From Bacteroidales bacterium UBA3754 (GTDB lineage Bacteria > Bacteroidota > Bacteroidia > Bacteroidales > UBA1715): DNA of 13,365 nucleotides. Position numbers and translations under genes: made by a program. The notes under the pieces were generated by a model, which worked only from the letters and a program-made list of their open reading frames with translations, was not told where the DNA came from and did not search any database. The stretch is taken from assembly GCA_002371705.1 (NCBI GenBank), contig DFGI01000048.1, positions 1 through 13,365 of the forward strand. Reading direction: 5' to 3'. Numbering within the stretch: the first letter of the stretch is position 1; every line of letters starts with the position of its first letter. Shown piece by piece: positions 8,928 through 13,365 of the stretch.

Positions 8928-8990
8928 TGTTCTGCTGGATTTGTAATCCAGACGTCATGAATATGAGGATTTGTAATCCGACCGAACAGA
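8928..8990. repeat. Nested-palindrome repeat element, copy 2
   Basis: This 63-base copy is in the same orientation as the one at 8386-8449. It shares the outer TGTTC and GAACA ends, the hairpin CTGGATTTGTAATCCAG and a second palindrome, here GGATTTGTAATCC. The middle between the two hairpins has diverged (ACGTCATGAATATGA instead of CAGCTGCGAACATAA). The two copies bracket hicBA. Confidence 0.75.
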
Positions 8991-9052
8991 TGCAGAGAAA
9001 AAAATGAGCAAAGACGGCAAAATCGTGAAATGGATTGAGTTTTTACAAAATT
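8989..9052 (+). pseudogene. Fragment of an asnB-like gene
   Basis: Bases 8989-9037 match 7876-7924 of the intact asnB at 43 of 49 positions without gaps. In the same frame it reads DAEKKMSKDGKIVKWIE against DAEQKMSKDGKIEKWIV. It then runs through FLQN to a TAA at 9050-9052. Three of the six codon differences are synonymous, so the fragment probably came from a gene that was under selection before it decayed, such as a paralog or another lineage's asnB. It begins exactly where repeat copy 2 ends, which suggests that the element marks a deletion or insertion breakpoint. Confidence 0.7.
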
Positions 9053-9053
9053 A

Positions 9054-9079
9054 ATGAGCCACATCACAATGTGGCTCAT
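9054..9079 (-). terminator. Terminator of the HIRAN gene
   Basis: A perfect 11-bp inverted repeat (ATGAGCCACAT at 9054-9064 and ATGTGGCTCAT at 9069-9079, loop CACA) lies nine bases past the stop of the - strand HIRAN gene. On that strand it is followed by TAATTTTG, a moderately T-rich tail. It is a good stem with an imperfect T tract. Confidence 0.65.
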
Positions 9080-9087
9080 CAACTTGG

Positions 9088-9438
9088 TTAAGCATTCGGA
9101 TTCTTGTTGATTCGCAGAGTAAAATGAATCTGATCTTCATAGTGAACACTCGGAGAAATTTTGCTAATACGGCAATCAAAAAGGTCGTTCCAGCCAGAAT
9201 CGAAAAGTTTGCTGAGCGTTTCGTTATCACTACGAGGCACGTATCCTAACAAAAATGGTTCGTTGTCGGATTCTCGCACATAAATAACTTGTATCGCATT
9301 TTTATCATAGTGATTATCTGCTTGACGTTCAAGTTTTAGCACTGTTCCTATGCGTAATTCCTCCCATACCTCATCAACATCATAATACTGACGGCCTGCT
9401 AAATGACATTCTTTGAAAAATAACTTTTTTGCTTCCAT
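9088..9438 (-). CDS. HIRAN-domain protein
   Basis: The 116-residue protein is essentially a single HIRAN domain. It shows the pattern CHLAGRQYYDV, then GTVLKLERQADNHYDKNAIQV (conserved N-x2-D-x-NAI) and LGYVPRSDNETLSKLFDSGW, spanning residues about 10-105. In eukaryotic HLTF this domain grips 3' ends of single-stranded DNA, and stand-alone bacterial forms are often found with DNA repair or defence genes. A role in recognising damaged or stalled DNA is an inference here. A -7 box TACTTTTG and a palindrome lie upstream. The gene lies downstream of the broken WYL regulator on the same strand, with 90 bases between, but it has its own promoter. It ends in a stem-loop. Confidence 0.83.
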   Translation of the reverse strand: MEAKKLFFKECHLAGRQYYDVDEVWEELRIGTVLKLERQADNHYDKNAIQVIYVRESDNEPFLLGYVPRSDNETLSKLFDSGWNDLFDCRISKISPSVHYEDQIHFTLRINKNPNA

Positions 9439-9474
9439 AACTTTTGTTTTTTATTTGACTATCATTTTCAAAAA

Positions 9475-9513
9475 CAAAAGTAACCATGGGGTGTATCAAA
9501 ACGTGGTACACCC
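9475..9513 (-). promoter_or_regulatory. HIRAN gene promoter and operator-like palindrome
   Basis: On the - strand, TACTTTTG (9475-9482) is an exact TAnnTTTG -7 box. Just upstream lies a palindrome with 10-bp arms, 9489-9498 and 9504-9513 (GGGTGTATCA and TGGTACACCC, one T-G wobble). Read on the - strand, the core GTACCACG, one base, TTTG is the same as that at 11571-11582. In both promoters 14 bases separate TTTG from the -7 box. No -33 TTG is present at the usual distance, so the palindrome occupies that site. It could serve secondarily as a terminator for the WYL gene, but it lacks a T tract. Confidence 0.6.
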
Positions 9514-9528
9514 TCGAAAAAATTGAAA

Positions 9529-10017
9529 TTATTTTTCAGAATTGTATGTCTGTATTATTTCTGTAGCCATCTCGACGATATTTTCTCGTAACGACTGCGG
9601 TTCGATAACTTCAACGTGCTTCCCAAAACTTAAAAGGTGACTGCAAAAATCTATTGTCGGTCGCATATAATATTCGTAATCAATATAATTGTCGCCTCGT
9701 TGCAAATCTTTTTGACTATGATGCAAAGGCAAGTCACGCAAGTAAAACCGCTGGTCGTTATAGGCCCGTATGACAATTCGTTGTGCTTCAACATCACCAC
9801 CCGCATATATGCCATAACATTCCCCGAAATACTCCTGTGCATCAAAGTCTTCACGGACCTCGAATTTTATTTCTGTAAGCGTCATACTTTGAATTCGGTC
9901 GAAAGAATATGTGGCGAAGTAATCCTGTTCATCCTTGTCGTTTGTGGCATCACGATGGAAATGCGCCAAAACGTACCAGCGTTGATTGAAAAGTTTCAGG
10001 CAATACGGTTCAAAATT
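9529..10017 (-). pseudogene. WYL-domain regulator, C-terminal part (cut off by IS insertion)
   Basis: This is the 3' part of a WYL-family transcription regulator. It reads from the target duplication into EPYCLKLFNQRWYVLAHFH, then the YSFDRIQSM segment of the WYL domain, and ends with the WCX-type tail SFGKHVEVIEPQSLRENIVE before the TAA. Joined in frame at the duplicated AATTTT to the 5' part at 11085-11537, it restores HVNFEPYCLKLF and a protein of about 311 residues, the normal size for these HTH-WYL regulators. An ATG at 10032 inside the IS end could start a fragment of 167 residues lacking the DNA-binding domain. Whether it is made is unknown. WYL domains often sense nucleic-acid ligands and control phage-defence or DNA-damage genes. 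Confidence 0.88.
10012..10017. repeat. Target-site duplication, left copy
   Basis: AAAATT here and at 11085-11090 flank the insertion sequence directly. Removing one copy and everything between restores the WYL reading frame without a mismatch. A seventh shared base (C) is ambiguous, because it also equals the first base of the element's inverted repeat. Confidence 0.75.
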
Positions 10018-11084
10018 CGGCTTAATGGTCAAAATGAGACCTGAAATCCTTGTAATAAATTGAAATTTATATATTTACAGCATTTTTAAGAAAATGAGTA
10101 AAAATCTGCTTTCATTGTGGAGGGAAAAATGTAATCAAGAAAGGGTTACAAGGTGCCAAACAAAGATGGTATTGTAAAGAGTGTAAACGTTATTTCACAA
10201 GGACGGAAGCTTTGTCCCCAGAAAGTTTGTACAAGGAATATACCTGCGGAAAACAAACACTACATCAATTGTCAGAAACCCACCATATCTCAGTTAGTAC
10301 GATACAAAGGTATTTCTTGCGAGTCCATAACAAACGTATTGTGTCCAAGGACAAAGGTGTGGTGGTATTGATGGATGCCACGTATTGGGGACGTAAATTT
10401 GGTGTTTTGGTTTTCAAAGACGCTAATAGGAAGAAGATACTATGGCGTAAATTCTTGTCAAAGAAAGGGACTCTTTTCGATTATAAGGAGGGTGTTGAGT
10501 GGTTGGAAGACAACGAGTTCAAAATACACGGAATAGTCTGTGACGGACTAAAGGGACTGCCAACTATGTTGTCCAAATATAAGGTACAACTCTGTCAGTT
10601 CCATCAAGTAAAGACAGTAAAATTTTATCTCACGAGCAAGCCGGAACTTCAGGCTTCAAAGGAACTATTACACTTGGTTTTACAGCTTTGTCATACCGAT
10701 AAGGAATCGTTTGTAGGGGCATTTTACGAATGGATGGAGAAATGGAAGGATTTTCTGAAAGAACGAAGCCTCGAACCCAAAACGGGGAAAACACGATATA
10801 CTCACCAACGCCTACGCAGTGCCTATCTGAGCATCAAAAGAAATATGCCTTTGCTGTGGACTTTCTACGATTATCCAGAAATTCATCTGCCAAACACAAA
10901 TAATGCCATAGAAGCTCTATTTACTGACTTAAAGACAAAGATACGCGTCCATAATGGCTTATCAAAACGCAATCGTATGAAATTTATTGACCAATATTTT
11001 TACAACAAACAAAAATCCAGGTCTCATTTTGACCATTAGACAATTTTCTTGTCTCTTTCAGGTCTCATTTTGACCAATAGGCCG
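10018..11084 (+). mobile_element. Insertion sequence, 1067 bp, IS256-like zinc-ribbon type
   Basis: The ends form an imperfect inverted repeat of 29 bp with two mismatches: left CGGCTTAAT followed by GGTCAAAATGAGACCTGAAA, right (complement) CGGCCTATT followed by the same 20 bases. It contains one transposase gene and is inserted in the WYL regulator gene with a 6-bp (possibly 7-bp) target duplication. The 18 bases CAGGTCTCATTTTGACCA occur twice at the right end, at 11018-11035 and 11059-11076. IS256 members usually give 8-9 bp duplications, so the family label is tentative; the boundaries are well supported by the restored reading frame. Confidence 0.85.
10094..11039 (+). CDS. DDE transposase with N-terminal zinc ribbon; 5' end apparently frameshifted
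   Basis: The main frame is open from 10098 and encodes a zinc ribbon (CFHCGGKN, then RWYCKECKRYF; two C-x2-C pairs), an HTH segment (TLHQLSETHHISVSTIQRYF) and a DDE catalytic domain. Counting from a TTG at 10212 (275 residues), the likely catalytic residues are D55 (MDATYWG), D111 (VCDGLKG) and E234 (NNAIEALFTDLK), with the C-x2-H pair CQFH after the second D. No standard start codon precedes the zinc ribbon in this frame. An ATG at 10094 is one base out of frame; removing one A from the following run of five would give MSKICFHCGGK, a convincing start for a 314-residue protein. Either the gene carries a frameshift, or it is translated from TTG 10212 without the ribbon. The C-terminal residues SRSHFDH are encoded inside the inner copy of the IS-end motif. 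Confidence 0.75.
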
Positions 11085-11090
11085 AAAATT
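11085..11090. repeat. Target-site duplication, right copy
   Basis: AAAATT, the partner of the copy at 10012-10017, immediately outside the right inverted repeat of the insertion sequence. Confidence 0.75.
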
Positions 11091-11537
11091 CACATGGCTT
11101 ACCACCTCACTATTATATTTCCGATAGGTGACTTCCACGCGCACTTTCTTTTTCATCGCGTTAATGACTATCTGCAAATAATCGTTGCAAGGAATCGGTT
11201 GCAACAAGATACGGTCTTGTAGCGAAAGACTCTCGGAGATAACATTGTTTACCGAGAGCGTGGATAACATCCAGTTTTGTACGGAGTTTTCCCTGAAAAC
11301 GGAATTATTGTCGATATAATAACGATAGTCATCTTTCGTGTCACATTCAATGATGATACCAAAAATATCGGCAATCGCATCCTTGTGGCGATTGAATGTG
11401 GAACGGGCCAATTCCTTGCCTTCGCTTAAATCCGTGTTGAACCACTTTTCCCGAATCTCGGCAAAGGTGATTTTCTTTGCTTGCTTGATGGTTTCAACTA
11501 ACCAAATGTATTCTTTAAAAAGAGTAGGAACTTTCAT
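11085..11537 (-). pseudogene. WYL-domain regulator, N-terminal part (HTH and start of WYL domain)
   Basis: This is the 5' part of the interrupted regulator. From the ATG at 11537 it reads MKVPTLFKEYIWLVETI, then an HTH region (ITFAEIREKWF, then RSTFNRHKDAIADIFGI), and the first strands of the WYL domain (KKVRVEVTYRKYNSEVVSHVNF) up to the target duplication. The frame then runs into the IS end and stops after a few foreign residues (to 11058). An upstream in-frame start at 11576 would place the first residues inside the operator palindrome, so I prefer 11537. The truncated product would keep the DNA-binding domain but lose the rest of the sensor domain, so it could bind constitutively, or not at all. 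It is divergent from the clamp-like gene. Confidence 0.88.
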
Positions 11538-11552
11538 AATCAAAATATTTCC

Positions 11553-11560
11553 CAAATATA
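11553..11560 (-). promoter_or_regulatory. WYL regulator -7 promoter box
   Basis: On the - strand this reads TATATTTG, an exact TAnnTTTG match, 15 bases upstream of the ATG at 11537. The centre of the divergent palindrome lies 18 bases further upstream, in place of a -33 box. Confidence 0.55.
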
Positions 11561-11566
11561 AAAAAA

Positions 11567-11589
11567 GCTGTACCACGATTTGGGACAGC
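11567..11589. promoter_or_regulatory. Shared operator-like palindrome between divergent genes
   Basis: Arms GCTGTACCA (11567-11575) and TGGGACAGC (11581-11589) are inverted repeats with one mismatch and a five-base centre. The palindrome is almost exactly midway between the -7 boxes of the WYL gene and the clamp-like gene. It agrees at 18 of 23 positions with the palindrome ahead of the HIRAN gene. It is the natural candidate for the binding site of the WYL regulator. The site is inferred from symmetry and recurrence, not from known binding data. Confidence 0.6.
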
Positions 11590-11596
11590 GTGCATT

Positions 11597-11604
11597 TATT
11601 TTTG
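11597..11604 (+). promoter_or_regulatory. Clamp-like gene -7 promoter box
   Basis: TATTTTTG matches TAnnTTTG exactly and ends 22 bases before the ATG at 11627. TTTG at 11579-11582, inside the palindrome, is 14 bases upstream, the same spacing as in the HIRAN promoter. Confidence 0.55.
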
Positions 11605-11626
11605 CAATGTTGAAAAAAATTTGATT

Positions 11627-12352
11627 ATGGAAACTCGAAAAACAAACATGGTATCGTTTAATGTGCTTGAAAATGTGAAGAAATCGGCAAGACAAGATTT
11701 TGACCCGAAGGAATATCAAAATTTATTGTTCAAACGGCATTTTTTCGCCACGAGCAAACAAAAGGAAAAGAACTATTACAAGGGTGTTTATTACGATGAG
11801 GCGAGCGGATTTGTGGTTGCAACGAACGGAATTCAAATAATTCTTCGGGCATACGAAAGCACATTGCCAACGTTCCAGAAGTTTAATAACAAGCTCATCA
11901 ATCCAGATTGTAAATCAGGCAAATACGATACTGAAATAGGAGGATGTCATCTTCGCACAAAGTATCCCGATTATCGAAACGAAGATATTATTTATAAAGA
12001 GTTCGCCTGCAACTTTACATTTCCACATTCATCCATAAAGGAAGCGGTATCTTTCATAAAGAAAGCCGTGAGCACTTCTTCACGAGAATATAGTAGCACC
12101 GTTTTCTTTACCGTAAACGGAGAAACATGTGTCTTCGACGCGGATGCCCTGATTAACGGACTTGAGATTCTGGATTCGGAAACGAACAGCAAAGACGATG
12201 TTATGGTATTGTTCCCGACAAGAGAGAGTACGCCAAACATCACAATTCAATGCGGCAATATGCTATACATTCTTATGGGAATAGCATTCTCGGAGAAAGA
12301 CCTTGAAAACTATACTGATTTAGGAGAGATGGTGAGGAAAGTGAAAAAATAA
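11627..12352 (+). CDS. Hypothetical protein, possibly a divergent sliding-clamp (DnaN-like) fold
   Basis: The 241-residue protein starts at ATG 11627; the TTG two codons earlier is less likely. I do not recognise a firm family. Two parts recall the bacterial beta clamp. One is YYKGVYYDEASGFVVATNGIQIIL (residues about 47-70), like the strand-turn around the clamp's ATDGHRL motif. The other is the C-terminal run VFDADALINGLEIL, DDVMVLFPTRESTP and then NMLYILMGI, like clamp domain III. At about 240 residues it is shorter than the usual 360-380, so one domain would be missing. Small clamp-like proteins occur on mobile elements of Bacteroidota. The gene is divergent from the WYL regulator and shares its operator-like palindrome, so regulation by WYL is likely. 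It ends 12 bases from the convergent nitrilase-like gene. The clamp suggestion needs a structural test. Confidence 0.7.
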   Translation: METRKTNMVSFNVLENVKKSARQDFDPKEYQNLLFKRHFFATSKQKEKNYYKGVYYDEASGFVVATNGIQIILRAYESTLPTFQKFNNKLINPDCKSGKYDTEIGGCHLRTKYPDYRNEDIIYKEFACNFTFPHSSIKEAVSFIKKAVSTSSREYSSTVFFTVNGETCVFDADALINGLEILDSETNSKDDVMVLFPTRESTPNITIQCGNMLYILMGIAFSEKDLENYTDLGEMVRKVKK

Positions 12353-12364
12353 AAGCAAAATGTA

Positions 12365-13126
12365 CTATATCTCGTATGCTTGTAACAGATAGCTATTATT
12401 GGGACTTTCAGTAAGAAGTGGTGCCAAAATCTTTCTGCTCTTCATTGCTCTTTGTGCTGTATTCTTTTGCGGATTTTTAACCGCATTAATCAATTGATTG
12501 TCTGTAAGTTGACAACAATAGAAACTGTATCTTTTCCTTTCGCTAAATTTATAAAGACGACAAGAAAAGTCATAAAACCTACCCCATTTTGTGTGTAACG
12601 GGTTTAGTATAACATCAACACTATTGATAACTTTGTCAAAACGATTTTTTAAGTCTGAGCGGTTTGATAGTCTAAACTCCGAACAGTTTTCTTTGTCACG
12701 CGTTGTCTTTAAAATATTATTTTCTCCGCACTGAAGAATTAAAAAATGCTTATCGTTTACTACAAATTGTCTATGCGTTTCAAGTTCCCTAATTAAATTT
12801 TCAATATTTTCTTCTGTTGCTTCTTTCGGAGTACTAAAAATTTGATGTGTTTTTAGATCCTTTATTTTCCCGTTTTGTAAAAGAAACAAATTATTCCCAT
12901 CCAATCCAGAAGCTAAATTTAGTTCAAACAATGCAGTAACTCGTTTATTATGAGTTAATTGATAAACTTTCTTCAAGTCATCCATATTGTCAAATATCCA
13001 TTCGCTAAACATCACAAAATCAGCATTTTTTTCATTAAGAATGTCTGACACTATATTTATTCGTAGTTTGCGTGACTTTGCAGATAACCTATCCACATAA
13101 GGAAAAGAAACCAACTTTATTATCAT
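12365..13126 (-). CDS. Nitrilase-superfamily-like protein, divergent
   Basis: The 253-residue protein has no sure family match, but the order of motifs fits the carbon-nitrogen hydrolase (nitrilase) fold. A strand ends in Glu42 (ADFVMFSEWIF), a lysine segment follows NLFLLQNGKI (K89 or K92 in KDLKTHQIF), and Cys133 lies after a hydrophobic strand (HFLILQCGEN). VDVILNPLHTKWG then resembles the strand that follows the nucleophile. These would be the Glu-Lys-Cys catalytic residues. The rest is unusual, with charged helices and a basic C-terminal tail rich in N, K and R. No signal peptide or membrane segment is seen. The coding sequence is clearly more AT-rich than the left half of the window, which suggests acquisition by transfer. 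The substrate is unknown. It is convergent with the clamp-like gene. Confidence 0.72.
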   Translation of the reverse strand: MIIKLVSFPYVDRLSAKSRKLRINIVSDILNEKNADFVMFSEWIFDNMDDLKKVYQLTHNKRVTALFELNLASGLDGNNLFLLQNGKIKDLKTHQIFSTPKEATEENIENLIRELETHRQFVVNDKHFLILQCGENNILKTTRDKENCSEFRLSNRSDLKNRFDKVINSVDVILNPLHTKWGRFYDFSCRLYKFSERKRYSFYCCQLTDNQLINAVKNPQKNTAQRAMKSRKILAPLLTESPNNSYLLQAYEI

Positions 13127-13180
13127 AACTATATTTTTTTCGTTTTACTTCTCGTACATTTTCTTAGAATGCGTACGAAA

Positions 13181-13188
13181 CAAAGTTA
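13181..13188 (-). promoter_or_regulatory. -7 promoter box ahead of the nitrilase-like gene
   Basis: On the - strand this reads TAACTTTG, an exact TAnnTTTG match, 54 bases upstream of the ATG at 13126. No clear -33 TTG lies at the usual distance. An imperfect inverted repeat (CGTAC at 13153-13157 and GTACG at 13173-13177) lies between box and gene in the leader. Confidence 0.45.
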
Positions 13189-13198
13189 CAATAATTTC

Positions 13199-13363
13199 CT
13201 ATATGGTCTCGTTCATCACCTCAACCGTATGCACGGCGGCAATGGCGGCGGTTTCGGTGCGTAAACGGCTGTCACCCAAACTAACTGGAATCCAACCGTT
13301 TTGTTTGGCTGATTCTATGACGGGGGGGATGAAGAAACTGCCCAACTGCCGTAATGCGTTCTT
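13199..13363 (-). CDS. rsmE: 16S rRNA (uracil-1498-N3)-methyltransferase, C-terminal part (runs out of window)
   Basis: The last 54 codons and the TAG stop are visible; the gene enters from the right edge on the - strand. The segment ESAKQNGWIPVSLGDSRL followed by RTETAAIAAVHTVEVMNE matches the end of RsmE: the SLG-x-RxLRTETA motif of this SPOUT methyltransferase, which forms part of the cofactor-binding knot. RsmE methylates U1498 of 16S rRNA. The expected GPEG-type motif, normally a few residues before the ESAK helix, is not visible; the frame reads RQLGSFFIPPVI there. A run of seven G (13322-13328) lies in this stretch, so a frameshift or sequencing error is possible. The base composition returns to that of the left half. 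Confidence 0.72.
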   Translation of the reverse strand, partial: KNALRQLGSFFIPPVIESAKQNGWIPVSLGDSRLRTETAAIAAVHTVEVMNETI

Positions 13364-13365
13364 CA

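Noticed and set aside
8366..8990. CRISPR-like array
   Set aside because: Only two full copies about 480 bases apart, with a two-gene cassette between and internal palindromes; there is no regular spacer pattern.
9489..9513. Palindrome read as a terminator of the WYL gene
   Set aside because: No T tract follows on the - strand, and the sequence and its spacing to a -7 box match the palindrome at the divergent promoter, so an operator is more likely. A dual role cannot be excluded.
9637..10044. Open frame of 135 codons on the + strand over the WYL C-terminal part
   Set aside because: It runs antisense to a clear WYL/WCX domain and reads into the IS end; it is most likely a shadow.
10212..11039. 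Transposase taken as an IS1595-type element because of its zinc ribbon
   Set aside because: The catalytic region has the C-x2-H pair after the second Asp and the NNAIEALFTDLK segment, more like IS256/MULE-type enzymes. The family remains tentative because the target duplication is only 6-7 bp.

Overview
The window looks like a chromosomal segment from a member of the Bacteroidota, probably the Bacteroidales. Reasons: the type III glutamine synthetase, the weak Shine-Dalgarno signals, and several exact matches to the Bacteroidota -7 promoter box TAnnTTTG ahead of genes in the right half. It splits into a conserved metabolic left half and an AT-richer accessory right half.

Left half (1-8354, all + strand): nitrogen assimilation. 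It holds the 3' end of glnN (type III glutamine synthetase), an intrinsic terminator, then gltB, gltD and asnB, closely spaced and apparently one transcription unit that ends at a terminator after asnB. Glutamine synthetase makes glutamine, GltBD converts glutamine plus 2-oxoglutarate to glutamate, and AsnB uses glutamine to make asparagine. All of these genes look intact, with the expected catalytic and cluster-binding residues.

Middle (8355-9080): a hicB-hicA toxin-antitoxin pair on the - strand. It lies between two direct copies of a roughly 63-base element built of nested palindromes. Against the outer copy sits a 49-base fragment of an asnB-like gene (43/49 identical to the intact gene upstream), which is a scar of past rearrangement.

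Right accessory block (9080-13130): a HIRAN-domain protein (-), a WYL-domain transcription regulator (-) split by a 1067-bp insertion sequence that left a 6-bp target duplication, a divergently transcribed protein resembling a divergent DNA sliding clamp (+), and a convergent, AT-rich, nitrilase-like protein (-). Two related palindromes lie at the same distance upstream of the -7 boxes of the HIRAN gene and the clamp-like gene, and the second is also centred between the divergent WYL and clamp-like promoters. This suggests that the WYL protein controlled itself, the clamp-like gene and the HIRAN gene as a small regulon linked to DNA damage or defence. In this genome the regulator is broken. 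This block is the best candidate for a little-described system.

The right edge (13199-13365) holds the 3' end of an rsmE-like 16S rRNA methyltransferase gene on the - strand. I saw no tRNA, rRNA or CRISPR array.
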